Positions 26,096 through 35,916 of a stretch of 64,000 nucleotides of DNA are shown here, piece by piece (position 1 is the first letter of the stretch; each line of letters opens with the position of its first letter). Origin of the DNA: Bradyrhizobium sp. LTSP885 (lineage in GTDB: Bacteria > Pseudomonadota > Alphaproteobacteria > Rhizobiales > Xanthobacteraceae); the NCBI RefSeq assembly GCF_000938305.1, contig NZ_JYMT01000025.1, positions 95,695 through 159,694 of the forward strand, in the 5' to 3' direction. The notes beneath the pieces are model-generated. The model searched no databases. It was given only the letters and a program-made list of their open reading frames with translations, and was not told the DNA's origin. The translations under genes were made by a program, and so were the position numbers.

Positions 26096-27982
26096 TCAGC
26101 CCATCGCCTCCAGCTCGTCGATCATTCCGGCAATCACGGAGAGCCCGCCGTCCCAGAATTTCGGGTCCTTGGCGTCGAGCCCGAACGGCCTGAGCAATTC
26201 TGAATAATGCTTGGTGCCGCCGGCAGCGAGCATGTCGAGATAACGCTCGGCGAAGCCCTCGGAAGCGTGCTCGTAGACCGCGTAGAGCGAGTTCACCAGG
26301 CAATCGCCGAACGCATAGGCATAGACGTAGAACGGCGAATGGATGAAGTGCGGGATGTACATCCAGAATGTCTCGTAGCCCGGCTTGATCTCGATCGCCG
26401 GACCAAGGCTCTCGCCCTGCACGCTGAGCCAGAGCTGGCCGATGCGCTCGGCGGTGAGCTCGCCGTTCTTGCGCTCGGTATGAACCGCGCGCTCGAAGGA
26501 ATAGAACGCGACCTGCCGCACCACGGTGTTGATCATGTCCTCGACCTTGCCGGCGAGCAGCGCCTGGCGCTGCTTGGCGCTCTTCGTCTGCGACAACAGC
26601 CGCTTGAAGGTCAGCATCTCGCCGAACACGCTTGCAGTTTCCGCAAGCGTCAGCGGCGTCGGCGCCATCAGCGCGCCGTTCTTCGCCGCCAGCACCTGAT
26701 GCACGCCGTGGCCGAGCTCATGCGCGAGCGTCATCACATCGCGCGGCTTGCCCTGATAGTTCATCAGCACATAGGGATGCGCCGACGGCGTGGTCGGATG
26801 TGAGAACGCGCCAGGCGCCTTGCCGGGGCGGACCGGCGCATCGATCCAGCGATCGGCGAAGAAGCGCTCGGCGATCTCGGCCATCCTGGGCGAGAAGCCG
26901 CGATAGGCCGAAAGCACCATGTTGCGCGCCTCGGGCCAGGCGATGCTGCCCGTTGCCGCGAACGGCAGCGGCGCGTTGCGGTCCCAGTGCGGCAGCTTCT
27001 TCTTTTTGAACCAGCCCGCCTTCAACCCATAATAGCGGTGCGAGAGCTTGGGATAGGCCGCGCGCACCGAGGCGACCAGCGCATCGACCACCTCGCGTTC
27101 GACCCGGTTGTTGAGATGGCGGGAATCAGCGACGTCCTCGAAGCCGCGCCAGCGATCGGAGATTTCCTTGTCCTTGGCGAGGGTATTGGTCACAAGCGCA
27201 AAGGTGCGCTCATTGTCCTTGAAGGTCTTCGCCAGCGCCTGCGCCGCGGCCTTGCGCCGGTCGCCGGCCTTATCCTGCAGCAGGTTCAGCGTCGGCTCGA
27301 TCGCGAGCTCCTTGCCCGCGACCTTGAAGCGCAGGCTGGAGATGGTCTGGTCGAACAGCCGGTTCCAGGCGGCATAGCCGCTCTGGGCTTTCTCATGAAA
27401 CAGCTGCTCGACGCGATCCTCGAGCTGATACGGCTTGTCCTTGCGCAGGTCCTCGATCCACGGCCGGTAATGGCCAAGCGCGGGCTCGGCCATCGCGCGT
27501 TCGATCACATCATCGTCAACACGGTTGAGCTCGAGCGCGAAGAACAGCAGATGCACCGATGCAGCCGTCAGCCGCTCGGACACGTCGCCGTAGAATTTCG
27601 AGATCGCGGGATCGACGCTGTCGCCGGCATGCGCGAGGCCGGCATAAGAGCCGAGACGGCCTGCCAGATCGTCGATCGCTTCATAGCGCCTGATCGCCGC
27701 GGCAAGCCATTTGCCGCCGCCTTCGCTAGCGGTATTTTCCGCGAGCTTGCCCTTGTAGTCGGTCTCAAACGCGACGCAATCTGCATCCATCTTTTGCAAG
27801 TCACGTGCGACTTCTGGCGCGTCGATACCGGAGTAAAGATCTGCCAGATTCCATTCGGGCAGCTTGCCGGGCTTGCTGGCCGCCTTCTTCGCCACGGGCT
27901 TGGCCGCGGCCGGTTTGCGTTGAGCGGCCGTCTTGCGGAGAGCGGTCTCTTTGCGGAGAGCAGATTTGGAGCGCGAGGTCAT
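26096..27982 (-). CDS. pepF: M3 family oligoendopeptidase F
   Basis: 628-residue cytoplasmic zinc peptidase that cuts short peptides. The zinc site HELGH is near residue 421, with the downstream Glu in LAETASVFGEML. The first 40 residues are Lys/Ala-rich and unlike the rest; they could be a disordered extension, and LPEWNLADLYSG starts the family domain. Single gene, divergent from the sigma-54 regulator at 28126. Confidence 0.92.
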   Translation of the reverse strand: MTSRSKSALRKETALRKTAAQRKPAAAKPVAKKAASKPGKLPEWNLADLYSGIDAPEVARDLQKMDADCVAFETDYKGKLAENTASEGGGKWLAAAIRRYEAIDDLAGRLGSYAGLAHAGDSVDPAISKFYGDVSERLTAASVHLLFFALELNRVDDDVIERAMAEPALGHYRPWIEDLRKDKPYQLEDRVEQLFHEKAQSGYAAWNRLFDQTISSLRFKVAGKELAIEPTLNLLQDKAGDRRKAAAQALAKTFKDNERTFALVTNTLAKDKEISDRWRGFEDVADSRHLNNRVEREVVDALVASVRAAYPKLSHRYYGLKAGWFKKKKLPHWDRNAPLPFAATGSIAWPEARNMVLSAYRGFSPRMAEIAERFFADRWIDAPVRPGKAPGAFSHPTTPSAHPYVLMNYQGKPRDVMTLAHELGHGVHQVLAAKNGALMAPTPLTLAETASVFGEMLTFKRLLSQTKSAKQRQALLAGKVEDMINTVVRQVAFYSFERAVHTERKNGELTAERIGQLWLSVQGESLGPAIEIKPGYETFWMYIPHFIHSPFYVYAYAFGDCLVNSLYAVYEHASEGFAERYLDMLAAGGTKHYSELLRPFGLDAKDPKFWDGGLSVIAGMIDELEAMG

Positions 27983-28125
27983 CTTGTTCGAAACCCTACT
28001 TCAGTCGGAAAGACGGCGGCGGAAGGTGGAATGAGCGCAGGATGGCAACATTTAAGAGGGCGTTAATCGGCATCGGCGACAGTGCCCCGATTCGAGACAG
28101 ATAATCGTAATGTGCGGGGAAGACC

Positions 28126-29619
<1,494 letters not shown>

Positions 29620-29954
29620 GCTTTGTGATCACGGTGTGATGTGCCTCGCGGCTACGCCGCGGGAACCTTTGAACCGTGGCTTGGCGGTGACAGACAAACG
29701 CCGTGCAGCGTGGCAAAAATACACAACTCGAATGAGAGTTGGTATTTCGAGGTCAGTTTGTCGTGAGTTGCCCCGCATGGCGCTGGCTGCATGAGAGGGG
29801 CACATGTATCGTCTGCGTCGGTTGCGTGCAGGCGTACCGATCGATCGAAAAGGCCGGCGCTTTTCGCGCAAGCTTACGAAACCAAACGCAAGCTTACGAA
29901 ACCAACATGACTTGAACTGTTCCAAGGCCGGGGCAGTTCCGCCCAGGGGGTGTG
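29620..29954. other. Intergenic region between the sigma-54 regulator and the L,D-transpeptidase gene
   Basis: 335 bases without a gene. A GC-rich stem (CGCGGC, TAC, GCCGCG; 29647-29661) follows the regulator gene and may help end transcription, though it lacks a T run. A 20-bp tandem repeat lies close to the next gene. Confidence 0.6.
29867..29905. repeat. 20-bp tandem duplication upstream of the L,D-transpeptidase
   Basis: CGCAAGCTTACGAAACCAA occurs twice in a row with a 20-base period, ending 49 bases before the start codon. It looks like a recent slippage duplication and may shift promoter spacing. Confidence 0.75.
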
Positions 29955-32228
29955 ATGATGCGTGACTGTTCGAACAGCCGTCGGGGATTTGACCGCGTAT
30001 TGATAGCCGTCGCGGCAACCTTCCTCACGGTGTCCGCGACATCCGCCCTGGCGCAGGACGCACCCCGCGCCAGTGCCGCGGAACTCGCGATCGACGCAGC
30101 AATCCCCCGCCCCGAACCCGCCAACGTCCCACCGCCGACCGCCGGCGACTTCAAGGTGGAAACGACCGCCGCGCTGCCCGACGCAGTGAAGGCAACTGAT
30201 GCAAAGCCCGCCGATGTGAAGGCCGCCGACACGAAGCCCTCCGACGTCAAAACGACCGAGCCGAGCACGGCAAAGGCGGCCGAGCCCAAGCCTGGTGAGC
30301 CCAAGCCCGCGGATGTCGCGACCACGCCGGCAACCGACAGCAAGCCTGCGGACGCGCCGAAGACCGATATCGCGGTCACGCCGCCTGCAGCGGCTCCTGC
30401 CCCCGCGACCGCCGCTGCACCGGCGGTGACACCTGCTCCCGCCACGGCCGCTGCGCCAGCAGCCGAGCCGGTGAAGGCCGCGAGCACCGTTCCCGCCGAA
30501 GACCAGCCCGTCGCCGACAAGCTCCGCGAGCTGCTTGCGAGCAAGTCGCTGCGCACCTTCGACCGCAAGGTCGAGCGCATCGCGGTCGAGAAGTTCTACT
30601 CGACCCGCGACTATGCGCCGGTGTTCACACAGGCCGGCAAGCTGACGCAAACCGGCAAGGGCGTTGTCGCGCGCCTGAACGACGCCGCCTCGGACGGCCT
30701 CAATCCGGCCGACTATCCGGTGCCGGACTTCACCGCAGCCACCTCACCCGACGCGCTCGCCGATGCCGATCTGAAGCTCGTCGCCAGCATGCTGGACTAT
30801 GCGCGCCAGGCGCAGAGCGGCCGCATGCACTGGTCGCAGGTGTCGGCAGACATCCTCTATCCCGAGCACCCGATCGATGCGACCGAAGTGCTGGCGAATG
30901 TAACCACCGCAAAGGACGCGTCCGTCGCGCTCGATAGCTACAACCCGCCGCACAAGCTCTACAAGGAGCTGAAGAAGAAGCTCGCCGAGCTGCGTGGCCA
31001 GGGCGAAGGACCCACCGTCCAGATCGCCGACGGCCCGGCGCTGAAATACGTGCCCGCCCGCGGCAAGAAGCAGGCGGCGGTCGAGATGGACGATCCGCGC
31101 GTGCCCGACCTGCGCGGCAAGCTCGGCGTCACGGAAAACCCTGAGAGCACGAAGTACGACGCGGCAGTCGCCGCAGCCGTCGAGAAATTCCAGAACAGCG
31201 TCGAACTCAAGCCGACCGGTGTCCTCGACGACCGCACAGTCAAGGCGATCAACAGCCCGAAGCGCGACAAGCAGATCGACACCGTCCTCGTCAACATGGA
31301 GCGCTGGCGCTGGCTGCCGCGCCAGCTTGGCGCGGGCAATATGGGCAACGCCTATGTGATCCTCAACATCCCTGACTATACGCTGAAGGTGATGCAGAAC
31401 GGTGCGCAGGTCTGGACCACGCGCGTGGTGACCGGCAAGCCCGGCCAGCATGCCACGCCGCTTCTGACCGAGACGATGAAGTACATCACGGTCAACCCGA
31501 CCTGGAACGTGCCGCCCTCGATCATCTACAACGAGTACCTGCCGGCCCTGCAGCAGGACCCGACGGTGCTGCAGCGAATGGGCCTCAAGCTGGAGCGAAA
31601 CCACGACGGCTCGATCCACATCTCGCAGCCGCCAGGTGAGGCCAACGCGCTCGGCCGCATCCGCTTCAACTTCCCGAACAAGTTCCTGGTCTATCAGCAC
31701 GACACACCGGACAAGTACCTGTTCGCCAAGGACGAGCGTGCTTTCAGCCATGGCTGCATGCGCGTGCAGAACCCGGACCAGTACGCCTCCGTGCTGCTCA
31801 ACATCACGTTGCCGAACGATCACTACACGCCGGAGAAGATCCGCAGCATGTACGGCTCGAGCGAGATCGACCTGAAATTCCCGACGCCGGTCCCGGTGAA
31901 CATCACCTACCAGACCGCGTTCGTGGACGACGCCGGCAAGCTGCAGCTCCGCAAGGACGTCTATGGCCGCGACGCCACGATGCTGTCGCTGCTCAAGAAC
32001 AGCCGCGGCAAGGATCTCGAGATGGTGGTGGCGCACGCGCAGCCGAGTTATTCGCGCCCGCCGAGCAGCAGCCTGCCGGCCGGCGTGAACTTCGCCAGCG
32101 ACAACAGCGGCAGCAGCTCCGGGCCATCGTTCTTCGAGCGCCTGTTTGGCGGCGGGTCGGCGCAGCCGGCTCCGCAACCCGGGCGCCGCGGTCAGGCCCA
32201 GCAGCCGCGGCGGGTGATTACCCGTTAA
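29955..32228 (+). CDS. L,D-transpeptidase with peptidoglycan-binding domain (YcbB/LdtD type)
   Basis: About 757 residues, exported by an N-terminal signal peptide ending near SALAQ (residue 34). A 130-residue Ala/Pro/Lys-rich linker precedes the scaffold domain and a peptidoglycan-binding_1 helix bundle (about residues 385-435). The YkuD catalytic domain follows, with SHGCMRV near residue 598 supplying the His and nucleophilic Cys. It should form 3-3 cross-links in peptidoglycan, and alphaproteobacterial walls are rich in these. ATG 29955 follows AGGGGG; an ATG one codon later is equally good. The next gene is a DUF882 protein, as in E. coli ycbB-ycbK. Confidence 0.88.
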   Translation: MMRDCSNSRRGFDRVLIAVAATFLTVSATSALAQDAPRASAAELAIDAAIPRPEPANVPPPTAGDFKVETTAALPDAVKATDAKPADVKAADTKPSDVKTTEPSTAKAAEPKPGEPKPADVATTPATDSKPADAPKTDIAVTPPAAAPAPATAAAPAVTPAPATAAAPAAEPVKAASTVPAEDQPVADKLRELLASKSLRTFDRKVERIAVEKFYSTRDYAPVFTQAGKLTQTGKGVVARLNDAASDGLNPADYPVPDFTAATSPDALADADLKLVASMLDYARQAQSGRMHWSQVSADILYPEHPIDATEVLANVTTAKDASVALDSYNPPHKLYKELKKKLAELRGQGEGPTVQIADGPALKYVPARGKKQAAVEMDDPRVPDLRGKLGVTENPESTKYDAAVAAAVEKFQNSVELKPTGVLDDRTVKAINSPKRDKQIDTVLVNMERWRWLPRQLGAGNMGNAYVILNIPDYTLKVMQNGAQVWTTRVVTGKPGQHATPLLTETMKYITVNPTWNVPPSIIYNEYLPALQQDPTVLQRMGLKLERNHDGSIHISQPPGEANALGRIRFNFPNKFLVYQHDTPDKYLFAKDERAFSHGCMRVQNPDQYASVLLNITLPNDHYTPEKIRSMYGSSEIDLKFPTPVPVNITYQTAFVDDAGKLQLRKDVYGRDATMLSLLKNSRGKDLEMVVAHAQPSYSRPPSSSLPAGVNFASDNSGSSSGPSFFERLFGGGSAQPAPQPGRRGQAQQPRRVITR

Positions 32229-32270
32229 GATTGCCCGACCGCCGATTCGGTTAAATTTTGAAGTGAAATC

Positions 32271-32298
32271 AACGATTTCGCCCTCTGGCGAGATCGTT
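32271..32298 (+). terminator. Stem-loop after the L,D-transpeptidase gene
   Basis: AACGATTTCGCC and GGCGAGATCGTT pair over 12 bases with one G-U wobble around a CTCT loop, 42 bases after the stop. Only a short T stretch follows, so termination is likely but not certain. Confidence 0.45.
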
Positions 32299-32389
32299 TA
32301 CGTTAACCATTATCCATCGCGATCTCGGCACTGAGCACGTTTTTGCCACACTCCACCGGTTAGTTACGGCTTACTTGGGGGGCGGGTCG

Positions 32390-32405
32390 GTAAATCTCGG
32401 TTAAC
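32390..32405 (+). promoter_or_regulatory. CtrA-like box upstream of the DUF882 gene
   Basis: GTAA, seven bases, TTAAC: one base from the CtrA consensus TTAA-N7-TTAAC, about 90 bases before the start codon. It is followed by CAT, giving the TTAACCAT form also seen at 32303. Binding is inference. Confidence 0.35.
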
Positions 32406-32492
32406 CATCCCGCTTTAAGAAAGCGTTCACCATCTTCCGCAGGGGGTCTGCGAAGGTGCCGATCGAATGCTCGTCGACTGGGTGGGCTCATA

Positions 32493-34076
32493 GTGCTGGC
32501 TGTTTTCGCACGCCGCTTCAATCCGCTGTCGCTGCCGAAGGCCGGGTACCAAGTCGGTCTCGCCTCGCTGTTGCTGCTTGCCGGAGCCGGATCGGTTCAC
32601 GATGCGGCCGCGCTGAACGAGACGCGCACCCTCTCCTTCCACCACACCCATTCCAACGAAGACCTCACCGTCACCTTCAAGCGCGACGGCCGCTATGACG
32701 AAGCCGCGCTGAAGCAGCTCAATCACTATTTGCGCGACTGGCGCAACCAGGATGAGACGGTGATGGACCGTCACCTCTTCGACATCCTCTGGGAAGTCTA
32801 TCGCGACGTCGACGGCAAGCAGCCGATCCAGATCATCTCCTCCTACCGTTCCCCCTCCACCAACGCCATGCTTCGCCGCCGCTCGTCAGGCGTTGCGCGC
32901 CACAGCCAGCACATGCTGGGGCATGCGATGGACTTCTATATTCCCGGCGTGCAGTTGGAGCAGGTTCGCTACGCCGGCCTGCGCCTGCAGCGCGGCGGCG
33001 TCGGCTTCTATCCAACCTCGGGCTCGCCCTTCGTCCATCTCGACACCGGCAGCATCCGCCATTGGCCGCGCATGACGCGTGACCAGCTGGTCCGGGTGTT
33101 CCCCGATGGCCGCACCGTTCATGTCCCGACCGATGGCACGCCGCTGAAGGGGTATGAACTCGCCAGGGCCGATATCGAACGGCGCGGCGACGACGCCACA
33201 ACCGTCGCCAAGCCGAGCATGCTCGCCAAGTTGTTCGGGGGCGGCAAGTCGAGTGACGATGACGACGAAGCCGCAGCTCCTGTGAACGACAAGGCTCCGG
33301 CCAACACGGTGATCGCGGCCGCAGCGCCCGCCAAATCCGCCGATCCAGTCCCGGTGCCGCGCGCCAAGCCGCAGATCGTTGCAGCCATCCAGCTCGCCTC
33401 TGCCGACGCGCAACTCGTCCCGGCGCCGAAGGCCAAGCCGCCGGTCCAGGCTGCCGACAACACTGATTCGAAGCCGCAATCGCCCGCCGACATCATCAAC
33501 GCCCGCGGCTTCTGGGGTGACGAGCCAACCGCTCCGAAGCAGGCATCGCCGGCACAGATCGCGGCGCTGAAAGCGCGTGAAGCCGTCGGCGCCGCCGATC
33601 CGCAGACGACGGGGAGCGCGACGGACAAGTTCAACAAGGCCCTCGCCTACGCGCCGGCCGCCTCCTCGCCGGTTGATCACGCCAATATCGTCGCGGCATC
33701 CGCGCCCCTGCCGCGCAGCGTGCGCCCAACCCGCAGCACCGCAGCCCCCACGGAGATCAACACGGTCGTTCCGAAGGGCGCGCAGGGTCAGGGCGTCATC
33801 ACCACGTCCGCGCGGATTTCGGCCGCCAAGGTCGACGACATCTGGATGCGCGTGATGATGCTGGCGCCGAGCGCCAGCAACGGCATGCTGACCACGGTGC
33901 TGGGCGACACCGACATGAACATGATGCGTGCGCACTTCATCAAGCCGCAGGCCGCCGTCGCAATGAACTTCTCGGACGATCCGATGATGGGCATGACCTG
34001 CGACCGCTTCTCGGGCTCTGCCACTGCCGTCCTGGCCACCCAGCCGTTCGTGATGCGCACCGCCTCGCTGCGCTGA
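32493..34076 (+). CDS. DUF882 (YcbK-type, M15-like) cell-wall protein with long C-terminal extension
   Basis: 527 residues. After a signal-like hydrophobic segment (about 18-40) comes a DUF882 domain (about 45-220) with the zinc-peptidase pattern of the M15 fold: SSYRSPSTNAML, SQHMLGHAMDFYI and FVHLDTG provide the metal-binding His and Asp. The C-terminal half is low-complexity Ala/Pro/Lys with a conserved-looking end (TTSARISAAKVDDIWMRVMM). The start is a GTG at 32493 with GGTGGG upstream. It is next to an L,D-transpeptidase gene, so a role in trimming or remodelling peptidoglycan is likely. Confidence 0.82.
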   Translation: MLAVFARRFNPLSLPKAGYQVGLASLLLLAGAGSVHDAAALNETRTLSFHHTHSNEDLTVTFKRDGRYDEAALKQLNHYLRDWRNQDETVMDRHLFDILWEVYRDVDGKQPIQIISSYRSPSTNAMLRRRSSGVARHSQHMLGHAMDFYIPGVQLEQVRYAGLRLQRGGVGFYPTSGSPFVHLDTGSIRHWPRMTRDQLVRVFPDGRTVHVPTDGTPLKGYELARADIERRGDDATTVAKPSMLAKLFGGGKSSDDDDEAAAPVNDKAPANTVIAAAAPAKSADPVPVPRAKPQIVAAIQLASADAQLVPAPKAKPPVQAADNTDSKPQSPADIINARGFWGDEPTAPKQASPAQIAALKAREAVGAADPQTTGSATDKFNKALAYAPAASSPVDHANIVAASAPLPRSVRPTRSTAAPTEINTVVPKGAQGQGVITTSARISAAKVDDIWMRVMMLAPSASNGMLTTVLGDTDMNMMRAHFIKPQAAVAMNFSDDPMMGMTCDRFSGSATAVLATQPFVMRTASLR

Positions 34077-34265
34077 GCCCGCTGCAAGCCCTCTCTATCT
34101 TCGGCGAGTCGATCGCGCACGCGAGCGCGCGCGCCATCGACCACGGCCGCGCGCGATCAGGCCAACGATCAATATGATTTGATGAGCTGGGTTTGGCTGA
34201 GGCGCCAACGGGCGCGCATCGGCGCGACCGTTGACGTCATCCGGACGACGAAGTCTGCCGCCCGC

Positions 34266-34535
34266 TTACAGCATCCCGAGCGCCTGCATGTAGGTTTCCA
34301 GGATGGTTTCCTGTTCCTGGCGCTCGTTGGCATCCTGCTTGCGCAGGCGCACGATGGTGCGCAGCGCCTTGACGTCGTAGCCGTTGCCCTTGGCCTCCGC
34401 ATAGACGTCGCGGATGTCGTCCGAGATCGTCTTCTTCTCTTCTTCCAGCCGCTCGATGCGCTCGACGATGGATTTGAGCTGGTCCTTGGCAAATCGCGTT
34501 GCGGGCTCTTCCTGGACGGCGGCAGACGTGGCCAT
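34266..34535 (-). CDS. gapR: DUF2312 nucleoid protein GapR
   Basis: 89 residues, the same length as Caulobacter GapR, a DUF2312 protein that clamps overtwisted DNA ahead of replication and transcription forks. The long helix with LKSIVERIERLEEEKKTISD and the ending ETYMQALGML are the family core. ATG 34535 is chosen; seven extra upstream codons are not conserved in style. Single gene, convergent with the DUF882 gene. Confidence 0.9.
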   Translation of the reverse strand: MATSAAVQEEPATRFAKDQLKSIVERIERLEEEKKTISDDIRDVYAEAKGNGYDVKALRTIVRLRKQDANERQEQETILETYMQALGML

Positions 34536-34695
34536 CGCGTACTCCTGAACTGGCATTGAAATGTCGCGCGAATACGCATCACGCGTAGCGCTTGTCGCGG
34601 CTGACCCTCGATTTTGGGGCGCCTCCCGTCAAGGAAACATCGCGCTCATCCACAGCGCGCCCACAGGAGATGCAGGTGGTCTTCATTAGATCATC

Positions 34696-34798
34696 GTCAT
34701 TCCGGGGCGATGCGCAGCATCGAACCCGGAATCTCGAGATTCCCCGGTGCGCAATGGCGCACCTGAGGTCTGGTGCTAACGCACCATCCCGGAATGAC
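34696..34798. repeat. About 103-bp interspersed repeat with GTCATTCCGGG ends
   Basis: The element begins GTCATTCCGGG and ends with the exact complement CCCGGAATGAC. It contains inner short palindromes (CGATGCGCAGCATCG, GGTGCGC...GCGCACC). It lies between gapR and the DUF1244 gene. From memory, elements with these ends are frequent in Bradyrhizobium. Confidence 0.7.
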
Positions 34799-34808
34799 AT
34801 TGCCAAGT

Positions 34809-35111
34809 CTAATGCCCGCTGTGGGTCTTCTTCATCGCAGCGAGTTGCTCCGCGGTCGCGTTGCCCTGATATTTCGCCTTCCACTCCTCATAGGGCATGC
34901 CGTAAACCGCCTCGCGACTCTCGTCCTTGCTGACGGCGATGCCCTTGGCGTCGGCCTCTTCCTTCATCCAGTTCGACAGGCAGTTGCGGCAAAAGCCGGC
35001 CAGGTTCATCAGATCGATGTTCTGGACGTCGGTCCGGTTGCGCAGATGGTTGACCAGACGCTGGAAAACTGCTGCTTCGAGTTCTGTTCTGGTTTTGTCG
35101 TCAATGCTCAT
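34809..35111 (-). CDS. DUF1244 family protein
   Basis: 100 residues. The core ETAAVFQRLVNHLRNRTDVQ-like helix, NLAGFCRNCLSNWM with two Cys, and the EAVYGMPYEEWKAKYQ segment are typical of DUF1244, a cytosolic family of unknown function widespread in proteobacteria. The ATG at 35111 has GGGA at suitable spacing; an ATG three codons upstream is too close to it. Confidence 0.88.
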   Translation of the reverse strand: MSIDDKTRTELEAAVFQRLVNHLRNRTDVQNIDLMNLAGFCRNCLSNWMKEEADAKGIAVSKDESREAVYGMPYEEWKAKYQGNATAEQLAAMKKTHSGH

Positions 35112-35310
35112 TGCCGTCATCCCGGTGTGTGATCAGCACCATATTGATATCAGGTGGGAATTGTCACAGATTTTGCCACATCGGCGCGCAAAACGGGACC
35201 CAATCGGGCGCTTGCGCCAGCATCCCATCATGTGGGAAATGCGCTCTCCTCCCGTCGACAGTTCCCGCCGGGCACGCGAAATCCTCAATGGTTTGATATA
35301 GCTTCGCCGC

Positions 35311-35916
35311 ATGACTGCATCAGATTCTCCCCCCTCAGCTCGCCGCGCGCCCCGCCTGACCATCGCCGGCATGGTGCCGATGCTGGCGCTCGTCGCAGCA
35401 TGCCTGTGGGCGAGCCCAGCGGCGGCCGATTTCCGGCTGTGCAACAACACGTCGAGCCGGGTCGGGATCGCGCTCGGCTACAAAGATGCCGAGGGCTGGA
35501 CCACCGAAGGCTGGTGGAACGTGTCGTCGCGCGCCTGCGAAACACTGCTGCGCGGCAATCTGGTCGCGCGGTTTTACTATATCTACGCACTCGACTATGA
35601 CCGTGGCGGCGAATGGTCCGGCCAGGCGTTCATGTGCTCGCGCGACAAGGAATTCACCATCAAGGGCACCGAGAATTGCCTCGCGCGGGGCTTTGACCGC
35701 ACTGGCTACTTCGAGGTCGACACCGGCGAGCAGCGAGCATGGACCGTCCAACTGACCGAAGCCAACGAACAACAGCCGCAGAAACTGCCGGGAATGCCGG
35801 GCGGAGTGGGCCCAGGCGGCCCCGGAACGATGCCGGGCCTGCCCAATCCACCGGGCGCAACGCCTCCGGGCGCGTCGGGTCTACCACCAGCCGCAACGCC
35901 CGGAAACAAACAATGA
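35311..35916 (+). CDS. Secreted DUF1036 family protein
   Basis: 201 residues: signal peptide (about 1-39, ending ASPAAA), DUF1036 domain (DFRLCNNTSSRVGIALGYKD to about residue 150) with six Cys likely paired in the periplasm, and a Gly/Pro-rich tail. The family has unknown function. It overlaps the pyk start by four bases (ATGA), so the two are co-translated, a pairing I recall from Rhizobiales. Confidence 0.86.
   Translation: MTASDSPPSARRAPRLTIAGMVPMLALVAACLWASPAAADFRLCNNTSSRVGIALGYKDAEGWTTEGWWNVSSRACETLLRGNLVARFYYIYALDYDRGGEWSGQAFMCSRDKEFTIKGTENCLARGFDRTGYFEVDTGEQRAWTVQLTEANEQQPQKLPGMPGGVGPGGPGTMPGLPNPPGATPPGASGLPPAATPGNKQ

Noticed and set aside
29775..29800. Possible sigma-54 promoter (TGGC...TGC)
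   Set aside because: The GG to GC distance is 10 rather than the required 12 positions.
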